A stretch of DNA of 17,124 nt, taken from NCBI GenBank assembly GCA_034722035.1, contig JAYENK010000020.1, positions 1 to 17,124 of the forward strand, given 5' to 3'. A program made the translations under genes and the position numbers. Below, piece by piece: positions 1 to 6,522 of the stretch. Numbering within the stretch: position 1 is the first letter of the stretch; each line of letters begins with the position of its first letter. The notes under the pieces are model-generated. The model was not told the DNA's origin, searched no databases, and saw nothing but the letters and a program-made list of their open reading frames with translations. This DNA is from JAYENK01 sp034722035. Its GTDB lineage: Bacteria; Patescibacteriota; Patescibacteriia; Patescibacteriales; UBA12075.

Positions 1-211
1 ATTTTACACGGGTTTAACTAAAGATTTAAAAAGGAGATTAAGACAGCATAACTCAGGAGAAGTTAAATTTACAAAAAATTTAAGACCACTAAAATTGGTT
101 CACTATGAAAAATTTATAAACAAGCTAGATGCAGCCGAAAGAGAACAACAAATTAAAAACTGGACTAGAATAAAAAAAAATAAATTTAATAAAATACGGA
201 CATCCGACTAA
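1..211 (+). CDS. GIY-YIG endonuclease family protein, C-terminal part (5' end outside window)
   Basis: The reading frame is open from base 2 to the TAA at 209-211, giving 69 visible residues that begin FYTGLTKDLKRRLRQHNSG. This matches the second half of the short single-domain GIY-YIG proteins (YhbQ/UPF0213 type). The (Y)YTG strand is followed by the conserved arginine-rich helix and HNSG turn, and later by a DAAEREQQIKNW segment that carries the usual catalytic glutamate. The GIY motif itself would lie upstream of the window. Such proteins are small structure- or site-specific DNA nucleases of poorly defined role, and many copies are usual in Patescibacteria. The C-terminus is rich in lysine. 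The family call is firm; the cellular function is not known. Confidence 0.85.
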   Translation, partial: FYTGLTKDLKRRLRQHNSGEVKFTKNLRPLKLVHYEKFINKLDAAEREQQIKNWTRIKKNKFNKIRTSD

Positions 212-256
212 ATTTTAAACAATAAACGTCCAAAAAACTTAAAAGGAGGACAAGAC

Positions 257-376
257 ATGTTACAAAAAAAGAAAAGCTTGCACCCGCTTGGCAAGCAAGA
301 AAAGACAGAAATTAAAGTTGAAACATTACCAGAAAAAAGTCTTGAAGGCACAATTGTAGAATTCAAAGATGAATGA
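257..376 (+). CDS. small hypothetical protein, 39 aa, with strong ribosome binding site
   Basis: The ATG at 257 is preceded by AAGGAGG (243-249) at good spacing, a strong Shine-Dalgarno sequence in a window where the main genes mostly lack one. The frame ends at TGA 374-376. The predicted peptide is polar and charged, beginning MLQKKKSLHPLGKQEKTE and ending in an acidic stretch EFKDE. There is no membrane segment, signal peptide or motif I recognise. It follows the GIY-YIG gene by 45 bases on the same strand. Its last 14 bases overlap the end of a convergent small ORF on the other strand. The function is unknown, and the ribosome binding site is the only real evidence that it is translated. 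Confidence 0.45.
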   Translation: MLQKKKSLHPLGKQEKTEIKVETLPEKSLEGTIVEFKDE

Positions 377-443
377 TAATAATCAAATGAATTACTACGA
401 CTAATAAGGTGGCTAATTGAGCAATAATTTCTAGAACCTTCAT
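363..443 (-). CDS. small hydrophobic peptide, 26 aa, with promoter, structured leader and strong ribosome binding site
   Basis: On the minus strand an ATG at 443 is preceded by AAAAGGAG, a strong Shine-Dalgarno sequence, and the frame ends at TGA 363-365. The 26-residue product starts MKVLEIIAQLATLLVVVIHL and continues with isoleucines, so nearly its whole length could form one membrane helix. A near-consensus promoter (509-537) and a GC-rich leader of about 59 bases precede it. Together these features make it more likely to be a real gene than its size suggests. It converges on, and overlaps by 14 bases, the 39-aa plus-strand ORF. Short single-helix peptides of this kind include type I toxins, membrane-protein modulators and leader peptides. 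Which of these applies, if any, cannot be decided from sequence. Confidence 0.5.
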   Translation of the reverse strand: MKVLEIIAQLATLLVVVIHLIIIIHL

Positions 444-502
444 GCATTCTCCTTTTGGGTATGCACCTGGTTGTGCTACCCGCCGGGTTCCCCAGCCAAT
501 TT
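444..502 (-). promoter_or_regulatory. GC-rich structured 5' leader with two competing hairpins (candidate cis-regulator)
   Basis: The leader is far richer in GC than its surroundings. Bases 457-481 form a strong hairpin on the minus strand: GGGUA-GCAC pairs with GUGC-A-UACCC around the loop AACCAG, with one bulged A. The loop CCAG can also pair with CUGG just upstream, which would give a pseudoknot. Alternatively, the 3' arm GUGCAU can pair with AUGCAU at the start codon. That would put the Shine-Dalgarno sequence in a loop and part of the AUG in a stem. The two folds use the same bases and exclude each other. I do not recognise a known riboswitch class. Confidence 0.4.
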
Positions 503-508
503 GAAATA

Positions 509-537
509 ATTTTATATTAAAACAAAAAAATAGTCAA
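509..537 (-). promoter_or_regulatory. sigma70-type promoter for the 26-aa peptide gene
   Basis: Read on the minus strand, TTGACT (532-537) is followed after exactly 17 bases by TAAAAT (509-514). Each box differs from consensus by one base. The predicted transcription start is near 502, giving a leader of about 59 bases before the ATG at 443. An alternative -10 is TATAAA at 511-516, with a 15-base spacer. Confidence 0.6.
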
Positions 538-558
538 TTATGTTCGTGGTCTTGCACA

Positions 559-1111
559 TTATTTTCCGTATGCTTTTTCATTAATAATATTTTTTAATTT
601 TTCCATATTATAATAGTCGGATCTCTCAATACGCAACAAAGACAACCCTGTATCTTCACATAATTGATTTTTAAATTCATCGTTTTTTTCTAGTCATTTC
701 TGCTCCATGAATTAAGCCGTCTAATTCAACGGCTATCAGTGGTATTAAATATGGCAAGCTACAAATTAAATAATCAAAATGTTTAGATTTTATTTTATTA
801 AAATGAGTTCTACTATATTTATATTTATTTTGTACAGATACAATATCCGCCAACCTTACCTTGAGAAATATTATTAAATTATTATCAATCACTTTATTCA
901 AAATAAAATATAATTTTCTTTCACTTTGATTTAGTAAATATTTATTTTTATAGTACGGTAATTTATATTTTGCAGTCTTTATTTCACGATGTTCTACAAA
1001 ACTTTCTGACTTTTTGTTTTTATTTATTTTGTTGTATGCAATAATACCTATTACTATAAAAATAATAGCTAACACGCCCAAAATATCACTAAATTGTTTT
1101 AATTCTTCCAT
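559..1111 (-). pseudogene. DUF2726 (PD-(D/E)XK nuclease-like) membrane protein, frameshifted
   Basis: The intact part runs from the ATG at 1111 to a TGA at 677-679. It has an N-terminal membrane helix (about residues 10-27), a charged linker, and then a DUF2726 domain with KVRLADIV, KSKHFDYLICS and IAVELDGLIH. The last of these carries the acidic residue of the predicted nuclease-like core. The end of the domain lies in another frame: EFKNQLCEDTGLSLLRIE and onward to a stop at 559-561. The two frames join at a run of seven A (683-689 on the plus strand), where removing one base restores the whole domain. The gene follows the cytidylate-kinase-like gene by 26 bases as the last of the minus-strand series. 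Sequencing error, real mutation and transcript slippage are all possible. Confidence 0.75.
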
Positions 1112-1137
1112 ATATTTTTTATTTTAAAATTTATTCC

Positions 1138-1692
1138 CTACAAACACCGCCCAATCTCATCCCACACTCTCGCCAGCACTTCATCTCTGCTCAGCTCAGA
1201 CGTATCAACTACCAAATCATAATTTTCCAGATTATGAACATTGATATTAAAATATTTTTTGTATCTTTTGTCATCACTCTGAGAACGTTTTTTATGACTC
1301 TTGATCACATCGTCGACTGTATTTAAATTTTTATCCTCATTTCGTTCGTTTTCTTTTTGCAATTCGTCAAATATTCGCTTCGCGCCAACCGCTTCGTCAA
1401 CATTTAAATATATTTTAAGAGACTGTGGAATAAAATGCCAAGAAGTTCTTCCTTCGATTACAAAATTATCTTCATTTTTCCCAAGCTCAGTTTGGTATTC
1501 ATCTACTTCTATGTCAGTTGACGGGTCAGTCTCACCCAATTTATTATATTCAGTCAAAGTCATGCCCTTCTCTTTAGCCTTGGCTCTTCGAAGCCCTCCT
1601 ATATAATACCTAGACCAATCTAATTTTTTAGCCAACATCTTGGCAACGGTTGATTTACCAGATCCGGCTGGTCCACTAATTGATATAATCAT
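1138..1692 (-). CDS. cmk: cytidylate kinase-like P-loop nucleoside monophosphate kinase
   Basis: The 184-residue protein begins MIISISGPAGSGKSTVAK, a P-loop at residues 7-15 typical of NMP kinases. It is followed by a helix with LAKKLDW and an FVIEGRTSWH segment, which matches the substrate-binding VxEGR region of the short archaeal-type cytidylate kinases. A long charged lid region (about 110-150, rich in K, D, E and R) follows. These enzymes phosphorylate CMP/dCMP to the diphosphate in pyrimidine salvage and nucleic-acid precursor supply in the cytoplasm. The gene begins 5 bases after the RluA gene ends, so the two are probably cotranscribed. No Shine-Dalgarno sequence is visible. A related AAA/adenylate-kinase-like assignment is the main alternative. 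Confidence 0.75.
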   Translation of the reverse strand: MIISISGPAGSGKSTVAKMLAKKLDWSRYYIGGLRRAKAKEKGMTLTEYNKLGETDPSTDIEVDEYQTELGKNEDNFVIEGRTSWHFIPQSLKIYLNVDEAVGAKRIFDELQKENERNEDKNLNTVDDVIKSHKKRSQSDDKRYKKYFNINVHNLENYDLVVDTSELSRDEVLARVWDEIGRCL

Positions 1693-1697
1693 ATATT

Positions 1698-2417
1698 TTA
1701 TTTTATTTTATTTTCCAAACAGCGTTTAAGCTCTTCAGGCAAATCTATTTTATAATTTTTTATCTCTCCTTGCAAATTTTTAAATTCCAGCTCGCCCGCA
1801 TGCAAAAAAATCCTATTTAATCCTATTTTTTGATTTTTTGCCTTACTTTTTTTGCTGCCATAAAGCTCATCTCCGGCGACCGGCGCGCCATAAGCGGAAA
1901 AATGGCAACGAATTTGATGTGTGCGTCCTGTTTTGAGCTTTACGCTGAGTAGAGTAAAATTGATATAACGTTTAAGTACGCTAAAATCGGTAATGGCAAC
2001 ACGACCGGTGCGCGCCGGTCTGGAATTAAAAGTCTTAGCGCTCGCTGCCATCTTATTCCCCTTAGCGCCGCGCTTTATCAAAAAATCAATCCGGCCGCTG
2101 TCCGCCTCAATCTTTCCAAAAACAAGCGCGGTATAATATTTTTTAATTGTCCGTTTTTGAAACTGTAATTTCAAATTATCAAAACTACCCTGCGTCCGCG
2201 CAATTATCATTAGTCCTGACACCAAACGATCCAAACGATGCATTAGCCCCGGCCGAAGCGGGTCTTCGCCGATTTTGGCAATCTCGGGAAAATCAGCAAT
2301 TACCTGATCAACTAAAGTCTCTTCACTTTCTTTTTTAAGACTAGGATGAACAAGTAAACCGGCTGGCTTATTTATTATTAAATATTCCGGGGTTTTTTTA
2401 ATTAAAATATACTTCAT
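1698..2417 (-). CDS. RluA-family RNA pseudouridine synthase
   Basis: The 239-residue protein has the RluA/RluD hallmarks. The opening strand EYLIINKPAGLLVHPS leads to the catalytic motif MHRLDRLVSGLMIIAR, with the nucleophilic aspartate at D63. Later comes LKTGRTHQIRCHFSAYGAPVAGDELYG, the conserved motif near the active site. It has no N-terminal S4 RNA-binding domain, so it is a short catalytic-domain-only member. It isomerises specific uridines in rRNA or tRNA to pseudouridine; the target site cannot be read from sequence. The catalytic motif has RLV where KDT is more usual. The gene starts 24 bases after the glycosyltransferase gene ends and has no close ribosome binding site. Confidence 0.92.
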   Translation of the reverse strand: MKYILIKKTPEYLIINKPAGLLVHPSLKKESEETLVDQVIADFPEIAKIGEDPLRPGLMHRLDRLVSGLMIIARTQGSFDNLKLQFQKRTIKKYYTALVFGKIEADSGRIDFLIKRGAKGNKMAASAKTFNSRPARTGRVAITDFSVLKRYINFTLLSVKLKTGRTHQIRCHFSAYGAPVAGDELYGSKKSKAKNQKIGLNRIFLHAGELEFKNLQGEIKNYKIDLPEELKRCLENKIK

Positions 2418-2441
2418 ATAATAAAATTTAATATTCCTCTG

Positions 2442-3527
2442 TCATTCATTATAGATCTCAACAAAATCTTTTGATATTTTATCTAGTAAATATTTTCCCT
2501 TGATAATCTCCACCGCCTTCTGGGCTGTTTGTTCTCTCATCTGGCGGCTGCGATACAGATTAATAATTGTCTGGGACAAATCATCGCTATTTTCCATGTT
2601 TACCAAAAAACCAGACTGATTATTTATAATAATTTCATCAAAACCGTTATTTTCCGGCGCTATCACCGGCAAATAACCGGCCTGAGCTGAAAGTAAATGA
2701 TAAAAACCCGGCAAAGAAAAACTAGAGCTGATTGCAACATAAACATCAAGATTGTCACACCACTTACGACGCAAAATTTCTTTGCCAACAAACCACACAA
2801 GCGAATCTATTTCCAATTTCTTTGCCAACCACTGTACTTTATTTTTTGTTTTGATATCACAAATAACTATTAACTGAAATTCTTTAATAACATTAAGACA
2901 TTTTTTACCGGCGCTAAGTAAATTTTCCAAATAATTATCACCATCGATCGCAAGCGCGCCTACGCTAAAAAATTTTCTATTAAGCTGTCCCCGTCTTGCA
3001 CGCGCCAAACTGTCAAAAAGATTATCCTGCGCGTTTGCACTCAAATTTATTCCGACAGGCAAAACAAAAATTTCTGCCTTCTTGGAAACCTTCTTCTGTA
3101 ATAATATTTTTTCTGTTTCACAAAGCACCCAATACTTAGCCCAACGAGAAAACTTTTTTACCAGCCAATCAAGCAAAATCGGATTATCTTTATTTTGTGG
3201 ACTGCGAAATATGATTAATTCTAATTTTAAAATAAAGCATATAAGCGGTAACAATATTTGCGCCCGCCGGCTGAAGCAAAGTATTCCCGGTTTTTCTTGC
3301 CGTGCCTGCCGGCAGAGTAGAATATAAAAAATGGCTCGTAAATTAGAATTAACATTTTGGCAAAAATGAATTTTATTTGTTCGAATATCAAACTCTTCAA
3401 ATTGATCAATAAATTTTTTATCATTACTAAACAAAGAAAGCTTAAGCCCCTTGGCAATCAAACTCTTAAATAATCCATACAACGGACTAATATCTAAGTC
3501 TTCATGGATAATAATTATTTTTTTCAT
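2442..3527 (-). CDS. GT-B fold glycosyltransferase (family 4-like), divergent
   Basis: The 361-residue protein has the two-domain layout of GT4-type transferases. The N-terminal half contains a central hydrophobic segment (about 88-107) that probably associates with the membrane. The C-terminal half has strand-helix alternation ending in SLPGFYHLLSAQAGYLPVIA and ENNGFDEII, the typical nucleotide-sugar binding region, then SGFLV and a final helical extension. Neither glutamate of the usual E-x7-E motif is evident, because serines occupy the expected places (about S268 and S280). The donor and acceptor are unknown. It starts 2 bases after the flippase gene ends, so the pair is almost certainly cotranscribed and likely belongs to assembly of a cell-surface glycan. 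Confidence 0.82.
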   Translation of the reverse strand: MKKIIIIHEDLDISPLYGLFKSLIAKGLKLSLFSNDKKFIDQFEEFDIRTNKIHFCQNVNSNLRAIFYILLCRQARQEKPGILCFSRRAQILLPLICFILKLELIIFRSPQNKDNPILLDWLVKKFSRWAKYWVLCETEKILLQKKVSKKAEIFVLPVGINLSANAQDNLFDSLARARRGQLNRKFFSVGALAIDGDNYLENLLSAGKKCLNVIKEFQLIVICDIKTKNKVQWLAKKLEIDSLVWFVGKEILRRKWCDNLDVYVAISSSFSLPGFYHLLSAQAGYLPVIAPENNGFDEIIINNQSGFLVNMENSDDLSQTIINLYRSRQMREQTAQKAVEIIKGKYLLDKISKDFVEIYNE

Positions 3528-3529
3528 AT

Positions 3530-4972
3530 CTACTTCTTAAACACTTGCTCAAAATCATTTCGACTGATGCCTTTTAACAGATACAACGCGACAAAATAAA
3601 TCGGTATTGCTAAGCCGAGAATGATAAATAAATTATTTGTATAATAAGTTTGCAGGCACCAAATGACTAAGGCCATAATAAGCGAAGCTAAAATTGATTT
3701 GAAGGTCACATTAAAATTAAATTTAAAACCACTCAATCTTTTGGCTATACAAAAAATGATGGCAGTAATAGCCAACTCCGAATAAATTGTCACGAAAGCC
3801 GCGCCCAGATAAGAAAAGCGCGGAATCACATATAAATAAGCCGGTAGCGCTGTCATCGCAACAAAAACATAGGCGCCGATTACTTTTCTCTGCTTGTCAA
3901 TTGCGATTATCGCATGGCTCCACATAATCCCCAAAAAAATAAAACCGGCTGCATTGATTAAAATTTTAAGGGCCGGACCGGAAACGGCAAACTCATCCCC
4001 AGCCACCAACACCATCAAATCAGTCGCAATAAATTGTGTGCCAATCATTAACGGGATTGCTAAAACTGCCATCGCGTCGTGTGACTTTTGCAAAACCAAA
4101 TAAAATCTTGCTTTATTTCCTTTATTCCAGGCATAGGTCAAAATTGGCAAAATTATCCCGGCAAAAACAAAAGGGAAAGTAATAAGAACATCAATTACCT
4201 TATAAGCCGCGCCGTAAACACCAACTTCGGCAATAATGCCGATATCGGTTTTTCGCGGCATTGTTGAAAGTAATAGCGTATCTGCTCGCAAATAAATCAG
4301 ATTCAAAATAATAGTAACAGCCAATGGCCAACTCTTTATGATGATCTCTCGCCACATTTTAAAATCAAACTGTAATGTAATTTTTACGAGTGAGCGAGAA
4401 AAAATATAATGCAATAAAAACTGAACCGTATTTGCTATCACTGTAACTATCATAATACCGTAAAGACCGGTATTGTGATATATTGCTAAAACTGTGCCAA
4501 TAAACAAAATTAATCGTCCGCCCACTTCAGCTAAAGCCGCTTTTTCCATGCGCAAATGTTTTTGAAACAAACCAATCATGACTTGGTTTAGCGAGGTAAA
4601 AAGAAAAGAAATCGTCACAATCGCTACCGCCATCTTTAATTCTCCGGAATAAGGAAAAAACAGAACAACAATTGGCGCTAAAGCTAAAAACAAAACAGCC
4701 GTAACCAAGCGAAGGGACATTAAATTACCCATGGCTTTCTCTTCGTCAATATTGGGCATTGATATAACTTGTACCGTTACCAAAGTCAAACCCAAATCAG
4801 CAATAATCCCAAAAAACATCAAAAAGGTCATAGCAATCGTGTATTCGCCAAAACCAATTTGCCCGAGATAACGAGTAATCAGCGCAATTGTCAAAAGACC
4901 CAAAATAATCGTAATTATTTTGGAAATAAACTGAACCGCTGTGTTAAGTGCGATTTTTGCCGGTAAATTCAT
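3530..4972 (-). CDS. oligosaccharide flippase (Wzx/MATE-like polysaccharide exporter)
   Basis: The 480-residue protein is hydrophobic throughout, with about 12 to 14 predicted membrane helices. It begins with the family signature: NTAVQFISKIITIILGLLTI followed by ITRYLGQIGFGEYTIAM. This is typical of polysaccharide biosynthesis flippases of the MOP superfamily. They move lipid-linked oligosaccharides across the cytoplasmic membrane for surface polymer or glycoprotein assembly. The glycosyltransferase follows 2 bases later, which supports this role. The ATG at 4972 is only 5 bases from a TATAAC box on the minus strand, so the message may be leaderless. The substrate is unknown. Confidence 0.92.
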   Translation of the reverse strand: MNLPAKIALNTAVQFISKIITIILGLLTIALITRYLGQIGFGEYTIAMTFLMFFGIIADLGLTLVTVQVISMPNIDEEKAMGNLMSLRLVTAVLFLALAPIVVLFFPYSGELKMAVAIVTISFLFTSLNQVMIGLFQKHLRMEKAALAEVGGRLILFIGTVLAIYHNTGLYGIMIVTVIANTVQFLLHYIFSRSLVKITLQFDFKMWREIIIKSWPLAVTIILNLIYLRADTLLLSTMPRKTDIGIIAEVGVYGAAYKVIDVLITFPFVFAGIILPILTYAWNKGNKARFYLVLQKSHDAMAVLAIPLMIGTQFIATDLMVLVAGDEFAVSGPALKILINAAGFIFLGIMWSHAIIAIDKQRKVIGAYVFVAMTALPAYLYVIPRFSYLGAAFVTIYSELAITAIIFCIAKRLSGFKFNFNVTFKSILASLIMALVIWCLQTYYTNNLFIILGLAIPIYFVALYLLKGISRNDFEQVFKK

Positions 4973-5019
4973 AATCTGTTATAATAATGATATCATATTA
5001 ATATTATAACATAGATTAT
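4973..5019. promoter_or_regulatory. divergent, near-palindromic promoter region between flippase and pilin genes
   Basis: The 47 bases between the two start codons form an imperfect inverted repeat. TGTTATAATA on the left mirrors TATTATAACA on the right, and CATAATC (4970-4976) mirrors GATTATATG at the other end. Each strand carries a TATAAC -10-like box: minus at 4978-4983, 5 bases before the flippase ATG; plus at 5005-5010, 9 bases before the pilin ATG. No Shine-Dalgarno sequence lies before either gene. This fits leaderless or nearly leaderless transcripts in both directions. No clear -35 boxes are seen. Confidence 0.5.
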
Positions 5020-5424
5020 ATGAAAAAAAACAGATTAATTTTAGCTTTTATTTATTTGTCCATGTTTGCTTTTATCGCAATCGCTTTACCTGTAAATATT
5101 GCCCGGGCCGGGCTATGGGATATGCAAAATGACACTTTAAGTCAGATTGAAACAACTTTTAAAGATGTGACACCAACTGACGAACCGGAAAAAATAATAG
5201 TTGAGGTAATCAAAATATTCTTGGGCTTTGTTGGGCTTATAACTGTTGCTATCCTTATTTGGGGCGGTTTTCGCTGGATGAACGCCGGTGGCAATGATGA
5301 CGAACTTGGAAAAGCAAAAAAAACTATTATTCGCGCTCTAATCGGTTTAGCAATTATTATTGCCTCATACTCAATCCTTCAAATTACTATATATCTTTTT
5401 GAAGACGCAATCGATGGTTGGTAA
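5020..5424 (+). CDS. VirB2/TrbC-like pilin (type IV secretion pilin family)
   Basis: The 134-residue protein starts with a signal peptide (MKKNRLILAFIYLSMFAFIA, likely cut after about ARA at residue 30). A short polar region follows, then two membrane helices: FLGFVGLITVAILIWGGFRWM (about 66-87) and a second at about 105-127. Between them is a small charged loop, NAGGNDDELGKAKK. This is the layout of the VirB2/TrbC-like pilins that occur in many copies in Patescibacteria genomes without a full conjugation system. It probably sits in the membrane and may polymerise into a surface filament. It starts the plus-strand group, and a glycosidase with an N-terminal membrane anchor follows at once. 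The family assignment is good; filament formation is inferred. Confidence 0.82.
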   Translation: MKKNRLILAFIYLSMFAFIAIALPVNIARAGLWDMQNDTLSQIETTFKDVTPTDEPEKIIVEVIKIFLGFVGLITVAILIWGGFRWMNAGGNDDELGKAKKTIIRALIGLAIIIASYSILQITIYLFEDAIDGW

Positions 5425-5444
5425 TAAGTTTATTTAATTCAACT

Positions 5445-6449
5445 ATGCTAAAAATATTCAAACGAATCAAAGTATTAATTTTTATAATCATAATATTTTT
5501 TTTCATAATATTTTTACTTAGCCGGGGCTATATTCACCGGAACGAAAATCTAGAATATGGCGTCACCTTCTCCCCCAAACAAGCCAGGAATCTGGGCTTC
5601 AACGACAAAAAGCTTTTTATTAAGATTCTAAATGAATTAAAGATTAAAAAGCTGCGTTTAGCCGCTTATTGGGACGAAATTGAAACAGTAAAAGATAAAT
5701 ATAGTTGGGAAGAGCTTGATTGGTATCTGGAGGAAACAGAAAAAAGAAATATAGAAGTAATTCTAGCAGTTGGCGGCCGATTGCCCCGCTGGCCGGAATG
5801 CCATTTTCCGAGTTGGGCTAAGGCCTTAGAAGAAAAAGAAAGAGAAGCGGCGATTCTACAATATATTAAATCAACAATAATTAAATATCGCGGACTAAGC
5901 AATATTAAAGTTTGGCAAGTAGAAAATGAACCTTTTCTGCCTCATTTCGGCGAATGTCCGAATCTGAACCCGGAATTTCTGGATAAAGAGATTGCCTTGG
6001 TAAAATCTCTTGATTCCCGCCCCATTCTTTTGAGTGATTCCGGCGAACTTTCCCTTTGGGTTCCGACTGCAAAACGAGCTGACATTTTCGGCACAACCAT
6101 GTACCTGGACACTTACTCCGAAAAGCTTGATCGATATATTCATTACCCGATTGAACCAGGCTTTTTCCGTTTCAAAAAAAACATTAGCCGCTTATTTGCT
6201 AACCCAAAAAAATGGCTGGTGATCGAACTTCAAGCTGAACCTTGGGGGCCGGAACCGTTTCAAAATTTAAGCAAAGAAGAACGAGACAAAACTATGAACG
6301 CGGAAAAATTCAGCAAAATCATCGATTTCTCTAGACGCGCCGGCTTCCAAGAATTCTATCTTTGGGGCGTCGAATGGTGGGCATGGGAATGCGAAACTCA
6401 GGAAAATTGCAAAATCTGGAATGAGGCAAAGGGTTTATTTATAAATTAA
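5445..6449 (+). CDS. membrane-anchored clan GH-A (TIM-barrel) glycoside hydrolase-like protein
   Basis: I chose the ATG at 5445 (334 residues). A TTG at 5418 would overlap the pilin gene and add only nine residues. A strongly hydrophobic anchor (about 9-26) follows a basic start, putting the rest outside the membrane. The barrel contains LRLAAYWDEIE, then VWQVENEP with the N-E pair typical of the clan GH-A acid/base (E162). Later comes WLVIELQAEPWGPEP, at the place of the strand-7 nucleophile (E261 or E265), and FYLWGVEWWAW on strand 8. These proteins resemble GH5/GH39/GH42-type retaining glycosidases; the substrate cannot be named. The position beside a pilin and opposite a flippase-transferase pair suggests action on surface or neighbouring-cell glycans. 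No ribosome binding site is seen. Confidence 0.75.
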   Translation: MLKIFKRIKVLIFIIIIFFFIIFLLSRGYIHRNENLEYGVTFSPKQARNLGFNDKKLFIKILNELKIKKLRLAAYWDEIETVKDKYSWEELDWYLEETEKRNIEVILAVGGRLPRWPECHFPSWAKALEEKEREAAILQYIKSTIIKYRGLSNIKVWQVENEPFLPHFGECPNLNPEFLDKEIALVKSLDSRPILLSDSGELSLWVPTAKRADIFGTTMYLDTYSEKLDRYIHYPIEPGFFRFKKNISRLFANPKKWLVIELQAEPWGPEPFQNLSKEERDKTMNAEKFSKIIDFSRRAGFQEFYLWGVEWWAWECETQENCKIWNEAKGLFIN

Positions 6450-6461
6450 TATAAACAACAA

Positions 6462-6515
6462 AATTAAAAATTAAGAATTAAAAGTTTTATTAATAATAAT
6501 TCTTAATTTTTAATT
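6462..6515. repeat. perfect 19-bp AT-rich inverted repeat with 16-base loop
   Basis: The left arm AATTAAAAATTAAGAATTA (6462-6480) is an exact reverse complement of 6497-6515. It sits between the glycosidase stop at 6449 and the ROK kinase ATG at 6523. It has no GC-rich stem or following T-tract, so it is not a classical terminator. It could still protect or process the transcript between the two genes. Confidence 0.7.
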
Positions 6516-6522
6516 GAACCAT

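Noticed and set aside
683..689. Programmed ribosomal frameshift at A7 in the DUF2726 gene
   Set aside because: A -1 slip on this run does not give the frame of the downstream domain; +1 would be needed, and A7 is not a known +1 site. Error, mutation or transcript slippage fits better.
5418..5444. TTG start extending the glycosidase by nine residues
   Set aside because: It would overlap the pilin stop region. The ATG at 5445 gives a normal basic start before the membrane anchor.
6462..6515. Intrinsic terminator between the glycosidase and ROK genes
   Set aside because: The stem is almost pure AT and no T-run follows, so efficient termination is unlikely, although weak termination cannot be excluded.
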